A program made the position numbers and the translations under genes. From Gemmatimonadota bacterium (lineage in GTDB: Bacteria; Gemmatimonadota; Gemmatimonadetes; Gemmatimonadales; GWC2-71-9), in contig QHUS01000098.1 in the NCBI GenBank assembly GCA_003222035.1, positions 1 through 45,606 on the forward strand: a stretch of 45,606 bases of DNA, written 5' to 3'. The notes beneath the pieces were generated by a model. It did not search any database and was not told where the DNA came from. It saw only the letters and a list, made by a program, of their open reading frames with translations. Of the stretch, positions 8,789-16,823 are shown one piece after another. The first letter of the stretch is position 1; the number at the start of each line of letters is the position of its first letter.

Positions 8789-9909
8789 TTGTCGCCTGCC
8801 ATTTCGTGTGCCGGATCCGCCAGGCCCTTCACCTCCACCGGCGCTCCCGTCGTGAGTCGCAGTTGCCCGTCGGTCACCACCTGGTCCCCGGCCTGCACGC
8901 CCTGCGCGATGACCGCGAACGTGCCGGCGGTGCGCTCGACCGCGACGGGCTGCGACCGGGCGGTCCCGTCCTGGGTGACGACGAACACATACGTGCCCTG
9001 CTGCCCGGTCATCACCGCCTGCGCGGGGACTACGAGGGCCTTGTCGTCCACGTAGAGCTGCAACCGGACGTTCAGGAACTCGCCCGGCCACAAGAGGTTG
9101 TCGCGATTCGGGAATTCCGCCTTGAGGAGCACCGTGCCGGTCGCCGTGTCGACGGCGTTGTCGACGAAGGTCAACACCCCTTCCGTGAACACCGTGTCGG
9201 TCTTGGACGGGCTGACGAGCACCGGCAAGCGGTTCTTGCGATAGCGCTGGAGGTCGCCGAGGCTCTGTTGCGGCACGGCAAAGCGCACCAGGATGGGATG
9301 GATCTGGTTGATGACGACGAGCGGATCGGCCGAGTTCGCCCGTACCAGGTTCCCCGCGCGGAGCAGCAGCCGACCGGTGCGGCCGGGGATCGGGGCGCGG
9401 ATCGCCGCCCACTCGAGATTGAGCTGCGCGTTCGTGACCGCGGCGGAGTCGGCCCGCACACTGGCCCGGAGCGCGTCGGCGTTGGCGCGCCTTTCGTCGT
9501 AGTCCTGCTTCGTCACGTAATCCTGCTTCACGAGCTCGCCGTAGCGATCCGCCTCGAGCTGGGCGTTCTGCGCCTGCGCCACATCACGCCCGAGCATCCC
9601 CCGCGCCTGCGCGAGCGCCGCCTGGAACGGCCGCGGATCGATCTGAAAGAGCAGCTGCCCCGCCGCGACGTCGTCCCCCTCGTGGAACGCCACGGCCGTG
9701 AGAATCCCCGTCACCTGCGCCTGGACCGACGCCGTCTGGAGCGGCTCGACCGTGCCCGTCGCCGTGATCTCGAAGGGAATGGGCCGCTGCTCGGCGCGGG
9801 CGATCGTCACCGGCACGCGCGGCGGGCCCCCGGGGCCCTTACGGGAGCAGCCAGCGGCCAGCAGGGCGGCGGCGAGGACGGTGGTGGCGACGACGGGTCG
9901 GTGGGTCAT
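8785..9909 (-). CDS. RND efflux periplasmic adaptor (HlyD/AcrA family)
   Basis: 374 aa periplasmic lipoprotein linking the RND pump to TolC. The N-terminus MTHRPVVATTVLAAALLAAGC is a lipoprotein signal with lipobox LAAGC. It then shows the barrel-sandwich half-motif GTVEPLQTASVQAQVTGIL, the VAAGQLLFQIDPRPF turn, an alpha hairpin (residues about 95-150) and RAPIPGRTGRLLLRAGNLV. Beta-barrel and membrane-proximal domains follow, with FPNRDNLLWPGEFLNVRL and VVTDGQLRLTTGAPVEV. It starts directly after the TolC stop and overlaps the RND start by four bases, so all three parts are co-translated. Confidence 0.95.
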   Translation of the reverse strand: MTHRPVVATTVLAAALLAAGCSRKGPGGPPRVPVTIARAEQRPIPFEITATGTVEPLQTASVQAQVTGILTAVAFHEGDDVAAGQLLFQIDPRPFQAALAQARGMLGRDVAQAQNAQLEADRYGELVKQDYVTKQDYDERRANADALRASVRADSAAVTNAQLNLEWAAIRAPIPGRTGRLLLRAGNLVRANSADPLVVINQIHPILVRFAVPQQSLGDLQRYRKNRLPVLVSPSKTDTVFTEGVLTFVDNAVDTATGTVLLKAEFPNRDNLLWPGEFLNVRLQLYVDDKALVVPAQAVMTGQQGTYVFVVTQDGTARSQPVAVERTAGTFAVIAQGVQAGDQVVTDGQLRLTTGAPVEVKGLADPAHEMAGDK

Positions 9910-11427
9910 CTAGTGATTCGTGTCGGTCGTGTCGGCCTTGATGTGGAGCGAGGTCCCGCCATCGAGCCCCAGGATCCCTGTGTCGTGCGCCAGCTGGGCG
10001 AGGGCCGCGTACCAGGAGACGCGCGATTGAATCGACTGCGCTCGCGCGCCTGCAAGCGATGCCTGGGCGGCGAGGAGGTCGAGCAAGCTGCCGGCGCCGG
10101 CGCGGTAGCGTCCCAGCGTCGCCTGCTCGGCGAGCGCAGCGCTCGCCAGCAGATCGGCGCTCGTGCGGACCTGTTCGGTCGCGGTCCGCAGCGCATAAAA
10201 AGCGTTGAACACCTCGAACACGACCTGCTGTTCGAAGCCGACCGTGCGCTGCTCCGCCGCCTCGGCGGCCGCCGACGCGGCGCGCACGTCGTAGATCTGC
10301 GACCCGCCGGAGAACAGCGGGATCGAGAGCGTGAGTGTCGCAGCGTAATTGTTGCTGAGAGTGGGATTCCCCGCGAACGAGGTCTGCCCCGTCGAGCCGC
10401 CCACGCTGAGTGAAGGCAGCGCGGCCGCTCGGGCCACGCTCACCCGGGCGCGTGCGGCGCGCGCGTCCGCCCGCTGCGCCGCGAGGTCGGGGCGCTCCTG
10501 CACCGCGCGGTCGATCAGCGTCTCCACGCTGTCCGTGATCCCGAGCGGCGGCAGCGTGTCGGCCGGCGGCGCGATATCGTACGGCACGTTGGCGGGGAGT
10601 CCCATCGATAGCGCGAGCGCGCCCCTGGTGGTCTGGAGCTGCCCTTCAGTGGCTTGGAACGCGAGGCGGGCCTGGGACACGGCGGTCCGCGCCTGCAACA
10701 CGTCCGCGATCGTGGCGAGCCCCACATTGTGCCGTTGCTCGGCTGCCGCGAGGCTCGTCTGGGCTCCATCGAGACTCGTGCGTTGAGCCGCGAGCAGCGC
10801 CCGCGTCCCCACGTAGCCGAGGTACGACCGTTCGACGGTGAGCACGACGGCCTGGAGCGTCGCGTTGTGCGTCCAGTCGGCGGCCAGCAGCCCTTCCCGC
10901 GCCTCGCCGATCGACCCGCTGCGGCCACCGAAGTCCAGCAACAGCCACGACAGGTTCAGCGTCCCGCGGTAGTAATCCTGCTTGACCGCCGTCTGTCCGC
11001 CGGCACCGACGGTCTTGACGCTCGTCGCGCTACCGGCGAGGTCGATGGTGGGGTAGTATTGCCCCTTCGCCGCGCCGTAGGTCGCGGCGGCGGCGCGCGC
11101 GTCCGCCCACGCGGCGCTCGTCGCCGAATTGTTGCGCAGCGCGATGTCGATCACGTCGGCGAGCGTGAGTTGCGCGATCCGCTCCGCGAGATCGGCGGGC
11201 AGGTTCGGCGGCAACGCCGGCGCGGCGCGCGGGGCGGTTGCGTCGCGGGGGGGCGTCCAGAGTGCGTTCGGCGCCGGCGCCGTACCGGGCACCCCGCGCA
11301 CCCCGGGCGTCCCGCAGCTCGCGAGCAGCCACGCCAGGGCGGCGAGGTGCGTTGCCGGTCGAAACGCGGCGCGCGCCCGGACATGGAAGGGGACAGGTCG
11401 CTGACGGGTCGGCATCCGAGCGTGCAT
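9910..11427 (-). CDS. TolC-family outer membrane efflux lipoprotein
   Basis: Outer-membrane channel of the tripartite pump, about 505 aa. Two OEP repeats are visible: LADVIDIALRNNSATSAAWADA and later VETLIDRAVQERPDLAAQRADA, with GTLNLSWLLLDFGGRSG and ATLTLSIPLFSGG strands. The open frame extends upstream to 11625, but that part overlaps the divergent S4 gene. ATG 11427 or ATG 11415 is therefore likely, giving a lipoprotein signal ending LAWLLASC. A low-complexity Gly/Pro/Ala linker (GTPGVRGVPGTAPAP) follows the Cys and is encoded by a roughly 9-bp repeat. It is the first gene of the efflux operon; a TATAAT hexamer lies about 44 bases upstream. Confidence 0.92.
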   Translation of the reverse strand: MHARMPTRQRPVPFHVRARAAFRPATHLAALAWLLASCGTPGVRGVPGTAPAPNALWTPPRDATAPRAAPALPPNLPADLAERIAQLTLADVIDIALRNNSATSAAWADARAAAATYGAAKGQYYPTIDLAGSATSVKTVGAGGQTAVKQDYYRGTLNLSWLLLDFGGRSGSIGEAREGLLAADWTHNATLQAVVLTVERSYLGYVGTRALLAAQRTSLDGAQTSLAAAEQRHNVGLATIADVLQARTAVSQARLAFQATEGQLQTTRGALALSMGLPANVPYDIAPPADTLPPLGITDSVETLIDRAVQERPDLAAQRADARAARARVSVARAAALPSLSVGGSTGQTSFAGNPTLSNNYAATLTLSIPLFSGGSQIYDVRAASAAAEAAEQRTVGFEQQVVFEVFNAFYALRTATEQVRTSADLLASAALAEQATLGRYRAGAGSLLDLLAAQASLAGARAQSIQSRVSWYAALAQLAHDTGILGLDGGTSLHIKADTTDTNH

Positions 11428-11470
11428 GCGGCTCTGGGTTAAGGAGTCAGGGCGGGACTGGGGTTCCCGG

Positions 11471-11476
11471 ATTATA
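11471..11476 (-). promoter_or_regulatory. -10 hexamer (TATAAT) for the efflux operon
   Basis: An exact TATAAT on the minus strand in the divergent gap between tolC and the S4 gene. It would start a leader of roughly 37 bases before ATG 11427. The plus-strand reading of the same bases (ATTATA) could help the S4 gene. No convincing -35 was seen. Confidence 0.45.
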
Positions 11477-11512
11477 CGCACGACGTGCCCCGGGCGTGGA
11501 GGCTCTTCTATT

Positions 11513-11887
11513 ATGAGGGTGCGGCTCGACCGCTGGCTATGGGCCGCCCGGTTCTTCAAGACCCGGGCGCTGGCCGCGGCGGCGATCGGGGGCGGCAAGG
11601 TGGAAGTGGGCGGCGCGCGCGTCAAGCCCGCGAAGCTGCTCGCGGTCGGCGACCGGCTGCGGATCCGGCGCGGTCCGTTAGAGTACGTCGTGACGGTGCG
11701 CGTCCTGTCGGAGCACCGCGGCTCACCGGCGGCGGCCGCCGCGCTCTACGCGGAGGACCCCGACGCAAAGCGCGCGCGGGAACGCCTCACCGAACAGCTG
11801 CGCCTCGCCCCCTCCCTCCGCTATGAAGGAAAGGGCAGACCGACCAAGCGCGAGCGACGCGCGATCGAGCGGCTCAAGGGCGAGTGA
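11513..11887 (+). CDS. S4-domain RNA-binding protein (HslR/Hsp15-like)
   Basis: 124 aa. MRVRLDRWLWAARFFKTRALA with GGGKVEVGGARVKPAKLL is the classic S4 fold of the Hsp15 group, which in E. coli rescues 50S subunits carrying nascent chains after heat shock. The basic C-terminal tail (RYEGKGRPTKRERRAIERL) also matches the family. ATG 11513 is chosen over ATG 11426 because GGAGG sits 10 bases upstream and the family N-terminus starts here. The gene is divergent from tolC, and its last 14 bases overlap the end of the convergent DinB gene. Confidence 0.9.
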   Translation: MRVRLDRWLWAARFFKTRALAAAAIGGGKVEVGGARVKPAKLLAVGDRLRIRRGPLEYVVTVRVLSEHRGSPAAAAALYAEDPDAKRARERLTEQLRLAPSLRYEGKGRPTKRERRAIERLKGE

Positions 11888-12440
11888 CACGTCGACGCAA
11901 GGCTTTGATCAATTGAATCTGTCCCGCATGATAAAGATCATGCGACGCAATCCCGTACACGTGAGCGACATTGCTCCATGACGAACGCCAGCCCTTGGCG
12001 TTGAGCCGGGCCGCGGGGAAGCGGGCGATGGCTGCGCGCAGCAACCGATGCTGCTCTTTCAGCAGCGCGACGTCGCGTCGCCACGCAGCGGCGTCGGGTT
12101 TGGCCGGTAACGCCGGCCAGTTGCTTCCCGGCCGCGGGAATGCGAGCGCCGGATCGCGGGTCAGCCGCCGGCGCACGATGTACTTCCAGTACGCCGTGTG
12201 CAGCACGACGTCCCAGATGTTGTGGCGTCTCCGACCCGGCCGCCACAGCGCGTCGCGGTGTGTGAGACCGCGGACGGAGCCCCACAGGCCCGTCCCGTGC
12301 CAGGCCCGGCGATCGAACGCCTGATCGAGCAGGTCGAGCAGCAGCGAACGAGGCGTACGCGCGCTCAGACGATCTCGGCGCCGTCGAGGTGGCGAGACAT
12401 CGCTAGGGCAGGAACTCCTTGGGAATCGGATGCGTCGCAT
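11874..12440 (-). CDS. DinB-like four-helix metal-dependent protein
   Basis: About 188 aa from ATG 12440, which overlaps the upstream gene by 38 bases; the frame is open further to 12515. The residues AFDRRAWHGTGLWGSVRGLT, then RHNIWDVVLHTAYWKYIV, and at the end VAHVYGIASHDLYHAGQI place His residues at the helix positions used for metal binding in DinB/YfiT proteins (HxxYW..., SHDLYHAGQ). Such proteins act as thiol-dependent transferases or have unknown roles. The first 30 residues are rich in Arg and Ser and do not look like the family, so translation may begin later at a non-ATG codon. Confidence 0.75.
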   Translation of the reverse strand: MRRIRFPRSSCPSDVSPPRRRRDRLSARTPRSLLLDLLDQAFDRRAWHGTGLWGSVRGLTHRDALWRPGRRRHNIWDVVLHTAYWKYIVRRRLTRDPALAFPRPGSNWPALPAKPDAAAWRRDVALLKEQHRLLRAAIARFPAARLNAKGWRSSWSNVAHVYGIASHDLYHAGQIQLIKALRRRVTRP

Positions 12441-12951
12441 CCTCGTCGAACCAGATGGCCGAGGCGACCCACCAGCGCGTCCCGTCCCAGTAGAGCTGCA
12501 CGGCGTTGATGCCACGCCCCTCGACGGGGCCGTCCGCCGTGCGATGCTCTTCGTAGGTACTGAATACTTGCGCGATGTTGCCGTAGGTCTGCGTCACGCG
12601 GTGGATCTCCCGCTCGAAGAAGCCGTTGTGGACCATCTCGGAATCGGACGCGTCCACGAAATCCTGATGTGTCATCACGCGCGCGTAGGGGCGTCCCTTG
12701 GCGAAGCCCGTGGCGACGAACCGGAGATCGGGAATGTAGAGCGAGCGGTCGCGCGACCACTGACGCGGCTGCCCGGCAGGCCCGGTGATCACGTCATAGT
12801 AAGCCTTAATCACCCCGGCCAGAGTGGCCACGTCCTCGGCACGGGGAGCCATGGTTGGGACGGGCACGTGCCGCGCCGGTGCCTGGGCGGCGAGCCCGGG
12901 CGGTGCGACGAGAGCGGTCACGAGGCAAAGGGTTAGGCGGTGTGCACGCAT
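12403..12951 (-). CDS. Exported SnoaL/NTF2-like protein of unknown function
   Basis: 182 aa with a cleavable signal (RLTLCLVTALVAPPGLAAQA) and GGAGG five bases before the ATG. The mature part has an NTF2-like pattern: a first helix TLAGVIKAYYDVI, DFVDASDSEMVHNGFFEREIHR in the middle, and paired strands with VFSTYEEHR, INAVQLYWDGTRWWVASAIWFDE. Similar domains are annotated as nuclear-transport-factor-2/SnoaL-like in many secreted proteins. No catalytic function is claimed. It heads a two-gene unit with the DinB-like gene. The 133 bases upstream, to the YfcC stop, show no clear gene. Confidence 0.75.
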   Translation of the reverse strand: MRAHRLTLCLVTALVAPPGLAAQAPARHVPVPTMAPRAEDVATLAGVIKAYYDVITGPAGQPRQWSRDRSLYIPDLRFVATGFAKGRPYARVMTHQDFVDASDSEMVHNGFFEREIHRVTQTYGNIAQVFSTYEEHRTADGPVEGRGINAVQLYWDGTRWWVASAIWFDEDATHPIPKEFLP

Positions 12952-13084
12952 GACGCCTCCGGGTCGTGTCGTGAGGGTGGTGGGACACTAACCTACTGGA
13001 GACACACCACGATGCCCAGCCGATCGCGGTGGCCTTGGTGACGTCGTGGGGGGTTGGAATGACACTGGTCGCGAGCAGCCGGAC

Positions 13085-14425
13085 TTACTGGAGCCCGATC
13101 GCCACCCCGACCCCGATGGCACTCGCGCCCAGTGCCAGGAGCCCAAGCAGCAGGGGCAGCGCGAACCGCAGCCAGTCTTCGTAGCGGACCTGCGCGGCCG
13201 CGAGAATCGCCACGAGAGCGCCGTTGGTGGGCGTGAACAGCTCGCACAGCCCGCCGCCGTATTGATAAGCGAGCACGGTCACCTGGCGCGACAGGCCGAG
13301 CAGGTCGGCGATGGGAACGAGGATCGGGAGCGTCAGCACGGCGTGACCGGTCGGGCTCGGCACCGGCACGTGGACGAGTGCGTGCACGAGCATCATGCCG
13401 AGCGCTGCCAGCGCGAGCGGCAGGTGCGCCACCGGGGTGAACAGCCCGTGCACGATCGTATCCACGATCCGCCCCTGGTCGAGCGTGACGTAGATCGCGC
13501 GCGCAAAACCGATGAGCAGAGCGGCGTAGGCCATGGACCGAAAGCCTATGACGAATGCCTCCGCGGTCCCCCCTACCCCCAGCCCTCCCACGAGGCCCGC
13601 CATCACGCCCATGACGAAGAACAGCGCGGCCATCTCGTTGAATCCCCAACCCGCACGCAGGACACCGAGCACGAGCGCGCCGAATGCGGCGAGCACGAGA
13701 ACGAGCACGGAGCTGCGCCGGGAGTCGAGCGTGCCCGTCGGGGGGCCGGCCTCGCCGGTCGGGGCGGTACGCGTGCGGACGCAGTAGCGCACGGTGCCCC
13801 AGATCCACATCGCGAGCGCAGCCGCCAGAAACGCAAGCCGGAAGACCGAGCCCGAGAGGACCTGCAGTTGGGCGAGTTGTTGCGCGATGCCGACCTGGAA
13901 CGGGTTGATCGGGCTGAACGCCGCTCCCACCGCGGCGGCCCCGAGGCTCATCGCGACCGCGATCACGGGCCGGTAGCCGAGCCGGCGCGCCAGGAGCAGC
14001 ATCACGGGGATGAGCGCGATGATCTCTTCTTTCATGTTGTCGAGCACGCCGCCCAGCGCGAACGCCAGGGACGCTGCGGGGATCACGAGGGCTTCGGTCC
14101 GTCCGAGCCGTCGCACCAGCCAGTCCACCCCCTGCCGGAGCGCCCCCGTTTCGTCGACCACGGTAAACGCGCCACCGATCAGAAACACGAAGAAGATGAC
14201 CGAGGCCGCGTCGGCCATCCCCCGCGGGATCGCCACCAGAGCCTGGAACGGCCCGACCGGCCTCGGCGGCACAGCATGATAAGTGCCGGCGACTACGAGC
14301 CTGCGCCCAGTGGCGGGATCGTCGCGGCGGTCGTACTCGCCCGGTGGGAGCACGTGGCTCGCCAGGGCGGCGAGCAGCACGCCCGCGCACATGAGCGTCA
14401 AGGGGTGGGGGGGGGGGAAGCGCAC
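13085..14425 (-). CDS. YfcC-family membrane transporter (C4-dicarboxylate/arginine-ornithine type)
   Basis: 446 aa with about 11-12 hydrophobic segments. The family signature is clear: SHVLPPGEYDRR near the N-terminus, VIFFVFLIGGAFTVVDETGAL, ALGGVLDNMKEEIIALIPVM, AAVGAAFSPINPFQVGIAQQ, and near the end VPVPSPTGHAVLTLPIL and YGGGLCELFTPTNGALVAIL. These are the two re-entrant-loop regions of the ion-transporter superfamily. YfcC relatives are linked to amino acid or acetate flux; the substrate here is not known. The GTG start at 14425 runs straight into a C10 run coding for PPPH, so the start could be misread; ATG in LTLMCAG is an alternative. Confidence 0.85.
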   Translation of the reverse strand: MRFPPPHPLTLMCAGVLLAALASHVLPPGEYDRRDDPATGRRLVVAGTYHAVPPRPVGPFQALVAIPRGMADAASVIFFVFLIGGAFTVVDETGALRQGVDWLVRRLGRTEALVIPAASLAFALGGVLDNMKEEIIALIPVMLLLARRLGYRPVIAVAMSLGAAAVGAAFSPINPFQVGIAQQLAQLQVLSGSVFRLAFLAAALAMWIWGTVRYCVRTRTAPTGEAGPPTGTLDSRRSSVLVLVLAAFGALVLGVLRAGWGFNEMAALFFVMGVMAGLVGGLGVGGTAEAFVIGFRSMAYAALLIGFARAIYVTLDQGRIVDTIVHGLFTPVAHLPLALAALGMMLVHALVHVPVPSPTGHAVLTLPILVPIADLLGLSRQVTVLAYQYGGGLCELFTPTNGALVAILAAAQVRYEDWLRFALPLLLGLLALGASAIGVGVAIGLQ

Positions 14426-14430
14426 GGGCC

Positions 14431-14436
14431 ACAGTA
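14431..14436 (-). promoter_or_regulatory. Possible leaderless -10 element for YfcC gene
   Basis: TACTGT on the minus strand with 5 bases (GGCCC) before GTG 14425. No Shine-Dalgarno is present. It is a weaker member of the TAnnnT set because the spacing is shorter. Confidence 0.3.
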
Positions 14437-14482
14437 TGCGACCGCTCCCGCGCGGCGGTTAGCCCCCGCCTCGCAGCCAACC

Positions 14483-14665
14483 GTGGTGTACGTGCCTCGC
14501 CGCTCGAACTTGAAGGTGGATACCTACAACGGCCCGATCGGCGTGCGCGAGGTCAAGGATCGGATGGCCCTGACGGCCTACAACGGTCCCGTTTTGCTGG
14601 ACGGCGTGGGTGGCGACGTGCACGCCCGGACGACCAACGGGCCGGCGGACATTCGCCGCAACTAG
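14483..14665 (+). pseudogene. Remnant of a DUF4097-type beta-helix (adhesin-like) gene
   Basis: An open stretch of about 60 codons ending at TAG 14663-14665. The reading LKVDTYNGPIGVREVKD, MALTAYNGPVLLDGVGGDV and HARTTNGPADI has the repeating T-x-NGP...V rungs of DUF4097 beta-strand-repeat proteins, which are normally 250-350 aa with a signal peptide. Here only about three rungs remain: there is no signal peptide or credible start, and the frame stops right after the last rung. Upstream the frame is only antisense shadow of the YfcC gene. It is therefore a decayed fragment, or a gene truncated by a rearrangement at about 14480 and 14660. Confidence 0.6.
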
Positions 14666-15324
14666 CGGCGGCCGAGCCGCCGGATCTCATCCGACTCGTA
14701 GACCCGCACGCCGCGCCCTCCCTCGCGGGCGACCCGGACCATGGCGCGCGCCACGACCAGTGCTTTGATCGGTCGGTAGCGGGCGAGGGAGCCCATGAAC
14801 GCCCAGGAGATGAGCGGGCTGAGCATCATGGCCATCCACTCGGCGGGCCGGCGCTCGGCGCGCCGGCCGAGCAGCAGTGAGGGGCGGAAGAGGTGGATCC
14901 CTTCGAACGAGAGGCGCCGCAACGCCTCCTCGGCTTCTCCCTTCACGCGGTTATAGAACACCCGGGAGCGCGGGTCGGCGCCGATCGCCGTGACCGCGAG
15001 GAATTGCGACGCCCGGTGACGCACCGCGACTCGCGCCAGCTCGACGACGTATGCGTAATCGACCTTTCGGAACGCTTCCTGCGAGCCGGCGCGCCTGATG
15101 GTGGTGCCGAGGCAGCAGAATACGTCGTGCACGCGCGGGAAGTCCGCCATCTGGGCCAGGCCGTCCAATGCAAGGATGCGCTGCTCCAATCGCTTGTGTG
15201 TCGTCGGCAGCGCGCGCCGGGCGAGGACGGTCACACGCTGGTATTCGGGATCCTCGAGCAACAAGTGCAGGACGTGGCTCCCGACGAGCCCCGACGCGCC
15301 GGCGACGAGCGCGGTGCGGGCCAC
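14662..15324 (-). CDS. NAD(P)-binding oxidoreductase, atypical SDR (HTATIP2/TIP30-like)
   Basis: 220 aa Rossmann protein. ALVAGASGLVGSHVLHLLL is the GxxGxxG dinucleotide loop; FCCLGTTIRRAGSQEAFRKVDY and FLAVTAIGADPRSRVFYNRVKGEAE (YxxxK) are characteristic of the HTATIP2 group of atypical short-chain dehydrogenases. Tyr and Lys of the catalytic pair are present. The substrate is unknown; bacterial members are generally annotated only as NAD(P)H-binding. It follows the DUF1761 gene by four bases, so the two are probably co-transcribed, and its stop overlaps the DUF4097 remnant. Confidence 0.85.
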   Translation of the reverse strand: MARTALVAGASGLVGSHVLHLLLEDPEYQRVTVLARRALPTTHKRLEQRILALDGLAQMADFPRVHDVFCCLGTTIRRAGSQEAFRKVDYAYVVELARVAVRHRASQFLAVTAIGADPRSRVFYNRVKGEAEEALRRLSFEGIHLFRPSLLLGRRAERRPAEWMAMMLSPLISWAFMGSLARYRPIKALVVARAMVRVAREGGRGVRVYESDEIRRLGRR

Positions 15325-15328
15325 GCGC

Positions 15329-15748
15329 TCAGCGCCACAGGGAGAGGAGCACGCCCATGAACAGCAAGTGCGCGAGCTGATACCCAGCGTCGATCACCCA
15401 CGCGGCGATCGGTTTCTCAGAGAACATGTTCGCGGTGAGCCCGATCGGGGCCGTGAAGCCGAGCCACGAGAGGAATCCCAGCCACAACCCCTGGGCCAGG
15501 GTGGTGGCGTTCGTGTAGGAGACGAGCAGCGCGACCACGTACGCCATCACCAGATAGCAGAGCAACGAGACCAGGTACGCCCGCGTCACGCCTTTCTGCC
15601 GCATCGCCTCCACCTTCTCGGGCGTGTACCCCTGGGCCGCCATCCACTGCTTGGCGAACAGGATCGGCGAGTACCAGACGCCACCGAGGACGAGGGTCAG
15701 GACGCCGGCGACGAGGACGGCGAGGATGTTGACGTTGGCGGTCGGCAT
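15329..15748 (-). CDS. DUF1761 family membrane protein
   Basis: 139 aa, four predicted membrane helices. The family signature VLGGVWYSPILFAKQWMAAQ in the first helix-loop region and GFTAPIGLTANMFSEKP in the third identify DUF1761, a small integral membrane family of unknown function. The end, VIDAGYQLAHLLFMGVLLSLW, is the fourth helix. It is likely the first gene of a unit with the NAD(P)-binding protein. No Shine-Dalgarno is evident directly before the ATG. Confidence 0.85.
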   Translation of the reverse strand: MPTANVNILAVLVAGVLTLVLGGVWYSPILFAKQWMAAQGYTPEKVEAMRQKGVTRAYLVSLLCYLVMAYVVALLVSYTNATTLAQGLWLGFLSWLGFTAPIGLTANMFSEKPIAAWVIDAGYQLAHLLFMGVLLSLWR

Positions 15749-15832
15749 GAGGCGGGCTCCGAGTCAGGGTCGTGAGGCAACAAGCTACGGTGGGCTCAGG
15801 GGAGGCGTGAGAGCCCCGCGTGGTGGTCCCCA

Positions 15833-16330
15833 CTACGGCTCCCGGGACATCGCGGAGGCGTACGTCCACCCCCGCAGGCACGACCAGGCGTACACCAGTA
15901 TGCCGGCGAGGCGAACTCCGCCGCCGATGAGCTGGTCCTGGTTCAAGAGCCCGAGCCGGCCGAGGATATAGTTCCAGTCGTGCTCGCCGCCGCCCACGAG
16001 CGGGAGCAGCTCGGCGCGCGCGTCCTGAACGTAGACCGAGATGTTCCAGAGGTTTTGGGCCACCCACCAGAGCGCCACGGTGGCTGCGTGGCGGTCGCCC
16101 TGGCGCCAGAAATACGCCACAAAGATCGCGGGCATGAGGAGCTGCATCAGCGTCCCACCGAGGAAACCGATGAACTCCCCAAACAGGCCGAACAAGGGAT
16201 GCCCGAACTCGTGGATGGCCAGATCGAGACTGTCGAGCCAGCCGTAATGGTTCGGATGAAAGATCAGGTACGCGCCGTAGACAGCGAGCAGCCCGGTGAG
16301 CGCGAGCCGCGCTCGCCGCTCGGCTATGAT
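15833..16330 (-). CDS. Membrane protein with HEFGH motif; start codon unclear
   Basis: The reading frame continues upstream of the first standard start (TTG 16195) to the stop of the preceding gene. That extra part is clearly protein-like: LALTGLLAVYGAYLIF (membrane helix), then HPNHYGWLDSL and DLAIHEFGHPLFGLFGEF. HEFGH fits the HExxH zinc-protease signature at the edge of a second helix. Later parts are LMQLLMPAIFVAYFW, WWVAQNLWNISVYVQDA, GGGEHDWNYIL and a final helix GGGVRLAGILVYAW. The only in-frame start candidates before the first helix are ATC 16330 or ATA 16327, next to the upstream TAG. Either a rare start codon is used or one base is missing. I do not recognise a named family; a membrane metallopeptidase (M50-like) is possible but unproven. 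Confidence 0.6.
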   Translation of the reverse strand: MIAERRARLALTGLLAVYGAYLIFHPNHYGWLDSLDLAIHEFGHPLFGLFGEFIGFLGGTLMQLLMPAIFVAYFWRQGDRHAATVALWWVAQNLWNISVYVQDARAELLPLVGGGEHDWNYILGRLGLLNQDQLIGGGVRLAGILVYAWSCLRGWTYASAMSREP

Positions 16331-16755
16331 GCCACCCGTTTCGATCGGAACGTCCCGCTCATGAGCGGCTTGCCGCCGCCGGCCGGTCGCATCTCGAAGG
16401 TGCCGTTGAGCGAGTCACCGCGCACCTTGCCGATGGTCGTCGTGATGACGTCTGCATCTGCGGTGAGGCTGTGGTAGGGCCCGAGCTCGTTGACGAGCGC
16501 GGTGTCGCTCACCTCACGCGTGCGGATGGGCACGGGGGAAGCGGTGACGGATGTGTAGGTCAGGGTTCCGCGGAGCGACCCGTCCTGCGTCACGGCGGTC
16601 ACGATGCGCCAGGGGATCCCGGAATCCGAGGCGCTTCGGAACGACCGACCTTCCCACGTGCCGGCATACTTCGCTCCCGGCCCGGCTGCCGCGCGCGACC
16701 TGTCTCCGGGCGCACACGCGCCCGCGACCAACACTGCGCAAAGCAGTGTCCGCAT
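16324..16755 (-). CDS. Small lipoprotein, hypothetical
   Basis: 143 aa. MRTLLCAVLVAGAC is a lipoprotein signal with lipobox VAGAC, and GGGGGGAG lies 6 bases before ATG 16755. The mature part is a probable eight-stranded beta structure: AKYAGTWEGRSF, DGSLRGTLTYTS, ITTTIGKVRGDSLNGTFEMR and KPLMSGTFRSKR, a pattern of strands each ending in GT-x-F or GT-x-T. This resembles secreted lipocalin-like or DUF-type envelope proteins, but no family is assigned. Its stop abuts the HEFGH gene. Confidence 0.7.
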   Translation of the reverse strand: MRTLLCAVLVAGACAPGDRSRAAAGPGAKYAGTWEGRSFRSASDSGIPWRIVTAVTQDGSLRGTLTYTSVTASPVPIRTREVSDTALVNELGPYHSLTADADVITTTIGKVRGDSLNGTFEMRPAGGGKPLMSGTFRSKRVAS

Positions 16756-16823
16756 ATCGAATCTCCCCCCTGTGAAGCAGTTGAGTATGAACGCCCGGGC
16801 CGCCCGGCACAAGCAAGCCGGCT

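Noticed and set aside
8789..9412. N-terminal extension of the RND open frame
   Set aside because: It is out-of-frame reading of the adaptor gene; the RND N-terminus is at 8788.
12952..13084. Possible small gene or RNA in the gap before the YfcC stop
   Set aside because: No ORF with a ribosome site, no hairpin of note; nothing supported.
13046..14479. Plus-strand frame opposite YfcC that runs into the DUF4097 remnant
   Set aside because: Only the last 60 codons resemble protein; the rest is antisense shadow of a membrane transporter.
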